Below are positions 17,161 through 26,368 of a stretch of 64,000 bases of DNA, piece by piece. The stretch's first letter is position 1. Every line of letters starts with the position of its first letter. Source of the DNA: JAVBMP01 sp031552195 (GTDB taxonomy: Bacteria > Desulfobacterota > Desulfovibrionia > Desulfovibrionales > Desulfovibrionaceae); the NCBI GenBank assembly GCA_031552195.1, contig JAVBMT010000019.1:1-64000 (forward strand), written 5' to 3'. The notes below the pieces were generated by a model that saw only the letters and a program-made list of their open reading frames with translations, made no database searches and was not told the DNA's origin. Both the position numbers and the translations under genes were made by a program.

Positions 17161-17203
17161 ATGATAATGCGGTGAAATCTCTTTGATTTCACCGCATTAT
17201 CAT
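17161..17203. repeat. Perfect 19-bp inverted repeat between cas1 and the array
   Basis: Arms at 17161-17179 and 17185-17203 are exact reverse complements (ATGATAATGCGGTGAAATC) around a 5-nt loop. It sits five bases from the first repeat. On the minus strand, the direction of crRNA transcription, a run of seven T lies ten bases past the stem. It could therefore act as an imperfect terminator or an RNA processing barrier between array and cas1. It may instead be a protein site at the array border. The flanking DNA down to cas1 is unusually A/T-rich. Confidence 0.8.
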
Positions 17204-17208
17204 CAAAC

Positions 17209-17706
17209 ATTTTAGCAGGATTTGTTTGGGCAGACAACTACAACTATTTGGAAATGCAAGTGAACGGACGCTTGATTTTAGCAGGATTTGTTTGGGCAGA
17301 CAACTACAACGGCGGTGTCGCCGTTCTGGGACTGAGTTTGATTTTAGCAGGATTTGTTTGGGCAGACAACTACAACTTAAGATAACTATTATAAAATCTG
17401 ATGTTGATTTTAGCAGGATTTGTTTGGGCAGACAACTACAACGGCTTTGATGAAGACCTATTGCGCGGCCTGATTTTAGCAGGATTTGTTTGGGCAGACA
17501 ACTACAACTTGGCGAGCTCAGAATTACTAAATTTTAGTATTTTAGCAGGATTTGTTTGGGCAGACAACTACAACGAGGCTCCCGCGCCGGTGGCCGTTGA
17601 ACAAATTTTAGCAGGATTTGTTTGGGCAGACAACTACAACATCGCGGTCCTCAATGTCGTTAAAGAGCTGATTTTAGCAGGATTTGTTTGGGCAGACAAC
17701 TACAAC
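17209..17706 (-). CRISPR. Type II-C CRISPR array, 8 repeats and 7 spacers
   Basis: Eight identical 36-nt repeats start at 17209, 17275, 17341, 17407, 17473, 17539, 17605 and 17671, separated by seven spacers of exactly 30 nt. In crRNA orientation (minus strand) the repeat begins GTTGTAGTTGTCTGCCC and ends TGCTAAAAT. That orientation pairs with the tracrRNA anti-repeat at 12189-12226. The last nine bases resemble an extended -10 box (TGnTATAAT), as in Neisseria type II-C repeats, where each repeat carries a promoter for the next crRNA. All spacers differ; none was seen elsewhere in the window. An additional, damaged repeat lies at 18766-18796. Confidence 0.98.
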
Positions 17707-18763
17707 AAGAGTGATTTACTGCAAAGCGCCAAGCCGCCGGTAACATTAACCGGGAATAAGACGGGCATAATTGGACGGGTGGAGGAGGAATTGGCGCAAT
17801 ATCTGCCGGGCCAGAAGGCCGGGGATATTAACCTGTCGGGTGCAGACTTTGCACATGCTCAGGAACACTTAGAGCAGATACAAAACCTTGGGTTTAAGAC
17901 GGTTGAGGATTTTTCACAGCATGTATTGGGCAACTTGGATGCCGTCCATCCAAAATCCGGCAGGGCCTTGGGGTTTGTAAGCAAGCGGACAGAGCCGTGG
18001 GGGCAAATGGTTGTTGACCCACCATCTGCGTCTCCCTCTGGCCTATATGAAACAAGGACAACGTTCCCTATAGGGCGGCTTAGATTTAAAAATAAAAGCC
18101 CACTATGGGAACGCGCGCTCCCCAGCGGTAAAGCTGAAGCCGATCATTTCACCGGCGCCGGTGAAACCCCTTACGCTATCTCGGGCCAAAGTGGACTTAC
18201 AGATAATATAAGCCAACCGCCTGCCTTTAGCAATGGGTTTGGCCCGGAACAATTCGCAAATTTCCAGCGGGCCAAACAATTGCGCACAGCGCAAGGCCAG
18301 AAATTTGAAAGCGGAGCCAATGCGCCATGACGCGAAGCGGCAATAGCTTAGAAGGCGAACGCGTAGCCGCCGCGCTGGTGCCGCAAAATTATTTTAAGGC
18401 AGGGCAGCAAGGCGGCGAAGCCATGCGAGCTTTTAACCAGTGGGCGGCCCCAGGCACTCGCGCCGCCATGCAGGATTACGTTTTTAGCCAGGCCCGCGCC
18501 GCAGCCGCCAAGGGTGACGGGCTGGACATAGATAAACTTACGACATGGGCGCGGCAACGCCGACCGGCCTAAAAGGATTAGGTCTAGAACAGGCCTTTAG
18601 GTTTGAAAACATACAAAAGGACATTGCGCGGGCTAAGGCCGCCACGAGCAAGGCGGCTGTGAAAGGCAGTCCGACAGCACAAAACATAGCCGCGCAAAAT
18701 GAAATGTTTCAAGCCGTGGACAGCGCGCCCACCGCGAATTTGCTGGGCCATTACGGTTTTTAA
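17707..18763 (+). pseudogene. Broken phage-type (polyvalent) protein fragments lying inside the CRISPR array
   Basis: This 1.06-kb stretch lies between the last regular repeat and an isolated repeat. One frame to 18330 encodes about 200 residues, including DINLSGADFAHAQEHLEQ and TTFPIGRLRFKNKSPLWER. This is reminiscent of nuclease-like domains at the ends of very large phage polyvalent proteins. A second piece (18327-18572) has NYFKAGQQGGEAMRAFNQW and QDYVFSQARAAAAKGDG. It continues after a frameshift near 18550 in the frame of 18545-18763, ending LLGHYGF at a TAA next to the repeat. No start codon or ribosome binding site fits, so I read it as phage gene debris. The first 30 bases (17707-17736) may be one more true spacer. 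Family assignment is by memory and tentative. Confidence 0.6.
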
Positions 18764-18765
18764 GC

Positions 18766-18796
18766 AGCAGGATTTGTTTGGGCAGACAACTACAAC
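18766..18796 (-). repeat. Isolated, 5'-damaged CRISPR repeat
   Basis: 31 bases are identical to the array repeat. In crRNA orientation it begins correctly with GTTGTAG, but its last five bases differ (CTGCTTAAAA instead of CTGCTAAAAT), which damages the putative extended -10. It is 1059 bases from the last regular repeat and, in transcription order, upstream of the whole array. No further repeat follows to its right. Confidence 0.92.
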
Positions 18797-19178
18797 ACAT
18801 CCGCATACACGCGAATCCGCAAGAAATCACCTGTAAATTCTTTATGCCACCCAGAACATAGGCCCACTCGCCATTAGGTCAACGCGAACTATCCCCCAGG
18901 CTTCCTGGCCGAAAGGCAAACCCAGTCCGCAGCGAGTTACTGGCGGGCGGCGGCAACGCGCCTCCGCCCGGCTATTACGATTGACGCGCCCATTAAAAAC
19001 CTATAAAGTTGTTGATAGATTGAGGTTCATACTTTTCCGGCGTTTTATCATATCCGGCGTTATCTCTTTTCGCCAAGCCGGGCATGATGACCGCGCAACG
19101 CTTCTGTTTGCGCGTTTTATATCACAGACGCGATATAAAAACGCCGAGGCCGGCTTCCGCCGTATAAGGTGTTGCTTA
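18797..19178. other. Intergenic, array flank to histidine kinase
   Basis: About 380 bases with no convincing gene. A frame in phase with the downstream kinase is open from 18981, but it lacks a ribosome binding site and family similarity. A G/C-rich inverted segment (about 18943-18970) is present. If the array leader lies 5' of the crRNA-sense repeats it would be here, yet the stretch is not A/T-rich. Confidence 0.5.
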
Positions 19179-21638
19179 ATGCCAACGAAAAACGCCGCTT
19201 CCGGGCCAGGTTCAAAAAACTCTTCCAGTTCAGGCTCGGAACTCAGTTCCGCTCTGGCCAAGATAACCAGAAACCCGTCCCTTACTTCCGGAAATTTGCT
19301 CGAAGCCATACAGATGATCAGCCGGGAAGGCTGCGAAGCCCTCCAGGTCAGCAATGTCGGCATCTGGACGGTTAATAACGACAACCGCGTACTCCACAAC
19401 ATAGCCACCTACATCCTCGACAAGGCAGCCTGCACCTTGCAGGAAGATTTTTCCTTCGAAGCGCGCCATACCTACATGGAAAAACTCGCTACCGAGCGCC
19501 TGCTGGTAATAAACGACATACGCAAGAGCACGGAGCTGGCCGACCTTAACGAAAGCTACTCGCCTGACGTATGTTCGTTGCTTGACGCCCCGGTGCGCGT
19601 TGGCGGCGAGCTGGTCGGCGTCGTATGCATAGAGAACAACCACCATGTCAGGGAATGGAGCAAAGAAGAGCAAAACTTCGCTTCATCGCTGGCCGACATG
19701 ACCGCCCTGGCCCTGGAGGCCACCGCGCGCAAAAAAAACATGGATGACCTGGAAGAATCGCGGCGGCGCACTGAAACCCTGATGTCAAATCTGCCGGGCA
19801 TGGTTTACCAATGCCTGAACGACCCGCCGGATTTTACTTTCACCTTCGTCAGCGAAGGAGCCTATCAGCTGACCGGCTACACGCCGGAACAGCTTATGCA
19901 TAATAACGCCTTGAAATTTTTAGACATGATTCACCCGGACGATGCGGAGACGCTGGAAAAGCTAAACCAGGAAACCCTGGTCATGGGCCTTCCGCTTGAC
20001 ACCAGCTTCCGCCTTGTAATGGCCGACGGCAGCATCAAATGGATATGGGAACGCAGCCGGGTGGTGGAAACGAATCCCGACGGAACGCCGCATCTGCTGG
20101 AAGGGTTTTACACCGACATAACCGAACAGCGCCAGCTTGAGGCGGCAGCCTTGGCCAGCAAGGCGAAAAGCGAATTTCTGGCCAACATGAGCCATGAAAT
20201 ACGCACCCCCATGAACGCGATTGTAGGCATGAGCGAACTGGTCATGCGCGAAAACATCTCGCCGGTTGTGGCGGAATATATGCGCAACATACGCTCGGCC
20301 TCCGGCACCCTGCTTTCCATCATCAACGATATTCTTGATTTTTCCAAGATCGAGGCCGGGGCCATGGAACTTATCCCCTGCAAATACGCCATGGCTTCTT
20401 TTATCAGCGATGTGTCCGCCATGACTTTCATTCGCCTGAAAGACAAGCCCATACGCTTCATTCTTGACGACGACCCCGCCTTGCCGGCGGAAATTTACGG
20501 CGATTTCACGAAAGTCAAACAAATTCTCATCAACCTTCTCACCAACGCGGTAAAATTTACGCAGGAAGGGCATATCCGCCTGACCATACGCCACCACGAC
20601 GCCGGGAACGGAAAAATCAGACTTAAAATAGCGGTGGAAGACACCGGCATGGGCATCAGGCAGAAAGACCTGCCCATGCTTTTCGAACATTTCACCCAGC
20701 TGGACACCAAGAAAAACCGCTCCATCGAAGGCACAGGCCTCGGCCTGGCCATTTGCAAAAAGCTGGTGGGGCTGATGAACGGAACCATTTCGGTTGAAAG
20801 CGTTTACGGGCAAGGGTCGACTTTCAGCTTTGAAATAGATCAGGAATGCGCCGGCTACGCCCCCATGTGCGTGGTCGAAGAACCTGGGGACGTTAATGTC
20901 GGCATTTACATGCGGGACGAACTTTTCGCTGGAACCATCACCGGAAAGCTGAACGCCATGGGCTGCAAATTCGCGGTTCTCTCCGCCCCCCCCGCTGACG
21001 GCGAGTTCACGCACCTGCTGCTGGGGCCGGAGCTGGCCTCCGAACTGTCCGGGCGTTCCCTGCCTTCGACCAGGCTGATCGTCCTTGGCGAAAATTACCT
21101 GAACTCGGATAACGCGCTGGCAGCGGCCCAACGCATCAACATGCCGTTTTCCGCCCATATGCTGGCCAACCTGCTGAGCAACCGCGACGCCACCTACACG
21201 CCGGAAACCGGGCAGGAAAACTCCGCCTCCAGCCTGCGCTTGTCAGACACTCGAATACTGGTGGTGGACGACATAGACATAAACCTTATCGTGGCCGAAT
21301 CGCTGCTTGAAGATTACGGAGCGGAAGTGGTGGCGGCCAGGTCGGGGAAAGAAGCGCTGAATATCCTGAAGCGGAACAAATTCGACATAGTTTTCATGGA
21401 CCATATGATGCCGGAAATGGACGGCGTTGAAACCACGGCCCTGATACGGCGGCAGCCGGAACCCTGGTGCCGCGAAACTCCCATTATCGCGCTTACGGCC
21501 AACGCCATCAGCGGCGTAAAGGAAATGTTCATTGAAAACGGAATGAACGACTTTCTCGCCAAGCCGCTTGAGGTTGACGCGCTGAAACACATGCTGGAAC
21601 GCTGGGTTCCGGAGCATAAGATCCACTATCAGGATTAA
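19179..21638 (+). CDS. Hybrid sensor histidine kinase: GAF-PAS-HisKA-HATPase-pseudoreceiver-receiver
   Basis: Protein of 819 residues from ATG 19179 (AAGGTG eight bases upstream). A GAF domain (about 30-190) is followed by a PAS domain (about 200-325: PGMVYQCLND to FYTDITEQRQLE). Then come HisKA with MSHEIRTPMNA (H339) and a HATPase with NLLTNAVKF (N box), DTGMGI (G1) and GTGLGLAI (G2). About 110 residues of weak receiver-like sequence without the key aspartate follow, and then a true receiver with ILVVDDIDIN and FMDHMMPEMDG (D741). No transmembrane segment is seen, so it should sense a cytoplasmic signal. No Hpt protein or separate response regulator is adjacent. Confidence 0.9.
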   Translation: MPTKNAASGPGSKNSSSSGSELSSALAKITRNPSLTSGNLLEAIQMISREGCEALQVSNVGIWTVNNDNRVLHNIATYILDKAACTLQEDFSFEARHTYMEKLATERLLVINDIRKSTELADLNESYSPDVCSLLDAPVRVGGELVGVVCIENNHHVREWSKEEQNFASSLADMTALALEATARKKNMDDLEESRRRTETLMSNLPGMVYQCLNDPPDFTFTFVSEGAYQLTGYTPEQLMHNNALKFLDMIHPDDAETLEKLNQETLVMGLPLDTSFRLVMADGSIKWIWERSRVVETNPDGTPHLLEGFYTDITEQRQLEAAALASKAKSEFLANMSHEIRTPMNAIVGMSELVMRENISPVVAEYMRNIRSASGTLLSIINDILDFSKIEAGAMELIPCKYAMASFISDVSAMTFIRLKDKPIRFILDDDPALPAEIYGDFTKVKQILINLLTNAVKFTQEGHIRLTIRHHDAGNGKIRLKIAVEDTGMGIRQKDLPMLFEHFTQLDTKKNRSIEGTGLGLAICKKLVGLMNGTISVESVYGQGSTFSFEIDQECAGYAPMCVVEEPGDVNVGIYMRDELFAGTITGKLNAMGCKFAVLSAPPADGEFTHLLLGPELASELSGRSLPSTRLIVLGENYLNSDNALAAAQRINMPFSAHMLANLLSNRDATYTPETGQENSASSLRLSDTRILVVDDIDINLIVAESLLEDYGAEVVAARSGKEALNILKRNKFDIVFMDHMMPEMDGVETTALIRRQPEPWCRETPIIALTANAISGVKEMFIENGMNDFLAKPLEVDALKHMLERWVPEHKIHYQD

Positions 21639-21674
21639 AGGCGCGGCGGCTGGCCTTTATGCCGTAACGCCGGC

Positions 21675-22688
21675 TCAAACAAGTTCCAGAAGCGCGCGCA
21701 GACGCTCGCTGACGGCGGCTGGCGAAAATTTTTCCATGGACGCGGCCGCGCGCGCGCGGAAGGAGGAATCAGGCGGCCGTGAGCGCACGGCGCGCATTAT
21801 CCGGGCCAGCGCGGCCGGGTCTATGTCGGCCCAGGTCATGTCCCGGCTGAACAGTCCGGGCAGGGCCCGGCACATCGCCTCGCTGACCGGGGCTATGGAA
21901 TAGGGAACCGGAAAGCTGTTTTCCGGCGTCATAAATTCCATGTTTCCCGAATAGCCGGTAGCGATGACCGGGTTTCCGAAGCTCAGGGCTTCGGAAAGCG
22001 GCAGGCCCCAGGCCTCGGCGTGGTGCGCGCTTACGCAGGCGTCGCCCAGGGCATGCAGGGCGCTTATCTGCCCGCCGCTCAAATCTTCCGGAAGGTCGAT
22101 GACGTTACGGAAAGCGCTCAGGTCTTGCGGAAAGCGATATTGTTTCACAACAAGCCTGACCCGGTCGCCTTCGTCCGGAAAGGCCGCGTTAAAGGCCGCC
22201 AGCAGGGTTGCAATGTTTTTGCGCGGGTTTACCGTATCTGCGATCGTATAAAAATAAAACAGGCCGTCCGTTCCGCGCCCGGGGTTTTTCAGCCCTATCC
22301 GGCCGGAAACCATGGCGATGTCCTCGCGCGAGGGCTTACCCCGCGTCACAACATGCGGAAGCACGTGGGCCTCGGCATAAGGCGCGAAGGCCTGGCGGGA
22401 AAACTCCGAGCAGGTCCACACCGCGTCAACGGCTCGCGCGCCCTCTATATAGGCGGGCGGCAGCCGCGGGGTCTCCCACACCCCGTAACCGATGATTTTT
22501 CTGCCGGTCCGCCGGGGTATGCCTTGCAGGATGTCAGAATAATAGTGCGGGCCTTCATGAATGATCACAAGGTCGCTTTCCGCCGGGTTATCGGTTATGC
22601 TGTGCCCAAGCAGGCGCAAGCAGGCGATATAATCCTCGCCCGCCCGGCGATGGCTGATGTAGTCGCTCAAATGATAGTAAATCCGCAT
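21675..22688 (-). CDS. Glycosyltransferase, GT4-like (GT-B fold)
   Basis: Protein of 337 residues. The C-terminal half carries the GT1/GT4 donor-binding pattern: NPRKNIATLLAAFNAAF (about 155), VDLPEDLSGGQISALHALGDACVSAHHAEAWGLPLSEAL, where the E-x7-E-like region (HHAEAWGLPLSEALSFG) contacts the nucleotide sugar, and then GNPVIATGYSGNMEFM. The N-terminal domain is short, with IIHEGPHYY and GYGVWETPRLP. It probably transfers a sugar to a surface polysaccharide or protein; donor and acceptor are unknown. It is convergent with the kinase gene upstream and alone on its strand, starting ATG with AAGGTG upstream. Confidence 0.85.
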   Translation of the reverse strand: MRIYYHLSDYISHRRAGEDYIACLRLLGHSITDNPAESDLVIIHEGPHYYSDILQGIPRRTGRKIIGYGVWETPRLPPAYIEGARAVDAVWTCSEFSRQAFAPYAEAHVLPHVVTRGKPSREDIAMVSGRIGLKNPGRGTDGLFYFYTIADTVNPRKNIATLLAAFNAAFPDEGDRVRLVVKQYRFPQDLSAFRNVIDLPEDLSGGQISALHALGDACVSAHHAEAWGLPLSEALSFGNPVIATGYSGNMEFMTPENSFPVPYSIAPVSEAMCRALPGLFSRDMTWADIDPAALARIMRAVRSRPPDSSFRARAAASMEKFSPAAVSERLRALLELV

Positions 22689-22868
22689 GCGCGCACCTTG
22701 AATTGAAAGCGCGGGAGCCGCGCGTTAGGCGGAAACCCCGCCATTCCGACCAGACAAGACATAAATCGCGCGAATTGTCAAACCCGGCGCGTACCGCGCC
22801 CCTATTGGGATTGACAGATTGCCCTATTGAATATTAGTTATTTATTATTCTTTTTCTGGAGATACTGC

Positions 22869-24068
22869 ATGCATAGCGCCTCCGCCGTAAGCTGGGAAAT
22901 CGACGACATGCCCAAAGCAGCTGAAGAACTTATATCCGGGCTCGGCAGCGAATTTACGCCGGGGCGTTCGTCTATCGGCATTATATACTGCGACGCCGAT
23001 GCCGACGTCGGCGAAATCGGGCGCATCCTGCACGAACGCCTGGGCTTTGACATTATCGGCCTTACCAGCACCGTCACCTTTGAAAAGAAAAACGGTTTTT
23101 GCGACATGGGAATCGTATTGACCGTCATAACCGGAGACGACGTCGGTTTTGCCGCCGGAGCCACAGAGCCGCTTACCTGCGACAATTTTACCGCCCGCGT
23201 GAAAGAAGCCTACGACAACACGGCTTCCGGCCTGGGTTCCGCCCCCAGGCTCATTCTCTCCTTCGCGCCGTACATTGCCAGCATTACCGCGGAAAATTAC
23301 ATTGAAGCTCTGGACAAGGCTTCCGGATGCGTGCCGGTTTTCGGAGGGGTCGCCACAGACCACTGGGATATGCAGACCCAGAAAACCTTCATGAACGGAA
23401 AGGCCTATGCGGAGAACCTGGTTTTCCTGCTCATAGCCGGAAACGTGCGCCCAAAGTTCGCCCTGGAGCACGATTTCGCCGCCACCCTTGACCGCACGGT
23501 CGTCATTACCAAGTCTGACGGCAACCGGGTTGAGCGGGTTGACGACATAAGTTTCAAAGACTACCTGTCATCTTCCGGCCCGATTCCGGACCAGGAAGAC
23601 GTTCTCTATCATTATCAGTCAACTCCGTTTTCCGTTGAATTCCCTGACTATGTCGAAGGCGAACGCCCTGTTGTGCTTACACTTTGCACCTTCGACCACA
23701 AAACTTCTTCCGGCGGCTTTCTGGCTAAAATGCCGGAAGGCTCGAAGATAAGGATGAACGTGCTGCAAAGCAACAATCTTGAAATTTCATGCCGGAAAAC
23801 CATGGCCGCATTGCTTGACAGGATGCGGGAAGAGAAAGACTACGCCTACAGCATGATTTTCGTAACTTCCTGCAACGCCAGGTACCTTGTGCTGGGCGGC
23901 GCCAAAAAGCGTGAGGCGGAAATAGTCTCCGCCACGTTTGCCGGCATGGAAGGGGTAAGCGCCATGGGTTTCTACGCCTTCGGCGAAATATGCCCCACCT
24001 CGATCAAAGCCGACGGGCGCGCACTGAACAGGTTCCACAACTGTTCCATTTCGGCTTGCGCCATATAA
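22869..24068 (+). CDS. FIST domain sensory protein
   Basis: Protein of 399 residues from ATG 22869 (GGAG eight bases upstream). The N-terminal FIST domain (about 25-215) contains GIIYCDADADVGEIGRILHERL, DIIGLTSTVTF, GAPRLILSFAP-like and VPVFGGVATD. The C-terminal FIST_C domain (about 220-385) has EVRILSATFAGMEG-like EIVSATFAGMEGVSAMGFYAFGEI. FIST proteins are believed to bind small ligands such as amino acids and feed signalling proteins. The next gene, 23 bases downstream on the same strand, is a soluble hybrid kinase, so this protein is probably its signal input. That partnership is inferred from operon structure. Confidence 0.9.
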   Translation: MHSASAVSWEIDDMPKAAEELISGLGSEFTPGRSSIGIIYCDADADVGEIGRILHERLGFDIIGLTSTVTFEKKNGFCDMGIVLTVITGDDVGFAAGATEPLTCDNFTARVKEAYDNTASGLGSAPRLILSFAPYIASITAENYIEALDKASGCVPVFGGVATDHWDMQTQKTFMNGKAYAENLVFLLIAGNVRPKFALEHDFAATLDRTVVITKSDGNRVERVDDISFKDYLSSSGPIPDQEDVLYHYQSTPFSVEFPDYVEGERPVVLTLCTFDHKTSSGGFLAKMPEGSKIRMNVLQSNNLEISCRKTMAALLDRMREEKDYAYSMIFVTSCNARYLVLGGAKKREAEIVSATFAGMEGVSAMGFYAFGEICPTSIKADGRALNRFHNCSISACAI

Positions 24069-24091
24069 ACCCTGTATTGCCGGGCGGATTC

Positions 24092-26146
24092 ATGACTTTG
24101 GACAAGGCGGAATACGAGAATCTCCTTAAGGAGAACGCATCCCTGAAGCGCAGGGTCGAGAGAATGACGAAAGAAATTTCGTATATCTCCAACATGTATT
24201 CCCAGGCCGCGAGCACCCGTGACTACAGCGAGCGCGAAAAGCAGCTGCAGTATGAATACAACTACCTGTTCCTGGAAAACTCGCAAGGCATCATTTTCGT
24301 CCTGAATTCGGACATGCGCTACAAGATAGGAACCAGGGTGCTTGTGGAGTTTCTGGGCTTCCGCAACGCCGACAACCTTGTCGACGCGCATTTCTCCGAA
24401 ATTTTCGCAGACCGTATGCCCCGGGGGTGGGTGGAAGAAACCCACAAAAAATTCATAGAGGTCATGAACGCAAGGACGCCCCTTGACTACAACGAGGAAA
24501 TAAGCCTGCCGGAAGGAGACAGGGTGTTCAACATGCTCATTTCCCCCGCTGTGAACAGCAAGGGAGACGTAATGGGCATAATCTGCCAGATGCATGACAA
24601 CACCGAGCTTGTTCGCACCAAGGAAATGGCTGAAGCCGCCACCAAGGCCAAAACCTCATTCCTGGCGAGCATGAGCCATGAAATCCGCACCCCCATGAAC
24701 GCCATAAACGGCCTGATAGACCTTCTGGCCCGAACCAGCCTCACGGCGCAGCAAAACGCGTATATAACAAATGTGAAAAGCGCCACGGTAAGCCTGCTGC
24801 AAATCATCAACGACGTTCTGGATTTTTCAAAAATCGAGGCCAACCGTTATGAAATAGTGGATGCTGAATACGAAAGCAGCGCCGCCATAAGGGACATCTG
24901 CAACCTGATGCAGCCCAAAACGGAGGAAAAAGGCCTTTACTTCATTGTGGATATCGCCCCCGGCACGCCGTCGTCCATGCGGGGAGATTCCCTGCGCATC
25001 AACCAGGTGCTCATCAACATCATCAACAACGCGATCAAATTCACGCACCAGGGCGGCATCAGGCTGGACGCGCACTGCTCTTTCGAACCGGGCGACACTT
25101 GCCTGCTGACATTCCGCATCTCAGATACCGGCCAGGGAATACGCGAAGATGAACTTGACAAGATTTTCAAGGCCTTCGAACAGGCCGACCACTATAAAAA
25201 CAGAAATATAAGCGGAACCGGCCTGGGCCTCGCCATCAGCAAGAACCTCGTCGAACTAATGGGCGGAACCATAGAGGTTGAAAGCGAATACGGCTCCGGT
25301 TCCGCCTTCACGGTCAAAATTCCGCAAAAAATAGTTTCACGCCGCCCGCTGGCCAAGGTTGAACAGCCTGAAACGAAACGCCTTCTGCTTTTCGCCGAAA
25401 CTGAAGAAAAAGCCCGTGTTATTTCAGGCATGCTGCGCAACCTTGCCGTCAATCCCGACATCGCCTGTTCCGAGGCCGATTTCACGCGTCGGCTGGGTGA
25501 AAACGATTACACGCACGTGCTGCTCTCCAGCCCTGAAGATCCGCGCATCATAGAATCCAATGAAAACCGCCTGCAAAACTGCGTTGTGGGCAGCATAAAA
25601 AGCCTTTCGGCATACGCCTCCCTCAAGTTTCCGGATAATGTCAGCATTCTGTTCAGGCCGGTCATGGTGACGGCGTTTGCTGACTTCCTGAATGGAAAGG
25701 CCGCCGTTTCCGCCGAGCAGAAACATAGTGACGACGGTTTCGACAAATACCGCTTCCCCGGCCTGAAGGCGCTTATAGTCGACGATAACGCCATCAACCT
25801 CATTGTGGCGTCCGAGATAATCAAAACCTACGATATCGAGCCGGACGAAGCCTCAAGCGGCGGCGAAGCGCTGGACATGGTTCTCGCCGCCGGCTACGAC
25901 ATCGTGTTCATGGACCACATGATGCCGGGAATGGACGGCATTGAGGCCACCGCGGCCATTCGCGCCCTTCCCGTCCCAAAGCGGCCGGTTATCATAGCCC
26001 TTACCGCGAACGCCATTCTCGGAATGGAAAAAATGTATCTTGACAACGGGTTTGACGGCTACCTCACCAAGCCCCTGAGCGTAAGCGCCCTGAATGAAAT
26101 CATGCTGAAGTGGTTCCCGGGCGAGATGCGCCCCGGAGTCCGCTGA
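24092..26146 (+). CDS. Hybrid sensor histidine kinase: coiled coil-PAS-HisKA-HATPase-pseudoreceiver-receiver
   Basis: Protein of 684 residues following the FIST gene. An N-terminal coiled coil (EYENLLKENASLKRRVERM) is followed by a PAS-like domain (about 55-175). HisKA has MSHEIRTPMNA (H196) and the HATPase has INIINNAIKF, SDTGQGI and GTGLGLAI. A receiver-like segment without a phosphorylatable aspartate (about 455-565) is followed by a full receiver with ALIVDDNAIN and FMDHMMPGMDG (D608). No membrane segment or signal peptide. The architecture of the last 450 residues parallels the kinase at 19179-21638, suggesting duplication. The ATG at 24092 has only a weak GGCGG upstream and may be translated by coupling to the FIST gene. 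Confidence 0.9.
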   Translation: MTLDKAEYENLLKENASLKRRVERMTKEISYISNMYSQAASTRDYSEREKQLQYEYNYLFLENSQGIIFVLNSDMRYKIGTRVLVEFLGFRNADNLVDAHFSEIFADRMPRGWVEETHKKFIEVMNARTPLDYNEEISLPEGDRVFNMLISPAVNSKGDVMGIICQMHDNTELVRTKEMAEAATKAKTSFLASMSHEIRTPMNAINGLIDLLARTSLTAQQNAYITNVKSATVSLLQIINDVLDFSKIEANRYEIVDAEYESSAAIRDICNLMQPKTEEKGLYFIVDIAPGTPSSMRGDSLRINQVLINIINNAIKFTHQGGIRLDAHCSFEPGDTCLLTFRISDTGQGIREDELDKIFKAFEQADHYKNRNISGTGLGLAISKNLVELMGGTIEVESEYGSGSAFTVKIPQKIVSRRPLAKVEQPETKRLLLFAETEEKARVISGMLRNLAVNPDIACSEADFTRRLGENDYTHVLLSSPEDPRIIESNENRLQNCVVGSIKSLSAYASLKFPDNVSILFRPVMVTAFADFLNGKAAVSAEQKHSDDGFDKYRFPGLKALIVDDNAINLIVASEIIKTYDIEPDEASSGGEALDMVLAAGYDIVFMDHMMPGMDGIEATAAIRALPVPKRPVIIALTANAILGMEKMYLDNGFDGYLTKPLSVSALNEIMLKWFPGEMRPGVR

Positions 26147-26368
26147 TCGCGAGCCTTCCCATACGGGGCGCTCTCTTTTTCCTTCACTCCTTTTTTCATC
26201 CCTTCACAGCCAAATATTTTCCCGCGCCTTTTAATATCTCACCAGTACTATAAATCTTTTCAAAAAAATAAAATTTTGCCTGTAAAACCCGGTTACCACT
26301 TGCTTTTTTCCAGCCATACAGTATTGGTTATTATCTTTATCTTTACTATTATATTGCATGGTAAAAAA

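Noticed and set aside
17058..17208. A/T-rich stretch as a certain CRISPR leader
   Set aside because: It lies at the 3' side of the predicted crRNA transcription and also holds the likely cas1 promoter, so leader identity cannot be decided from sequence alone.
17401..18330. 309-residue ORF through the array as a real repeat protein
   Set aside because: The repeats match the tracrRNA anti-repeat and stand beside cas genes, so this is a CRISPR array. The frame stays open only because repeat plus spacer is 66 bases, and no ribosome binding site precedes the ATG.
18981..19178. N-terminal extension of the first hybrid kinase
   Set aside because: Basic, non-conserved sequence without a ribosome binding site; ATG 19179 has AAGGTG upstream.
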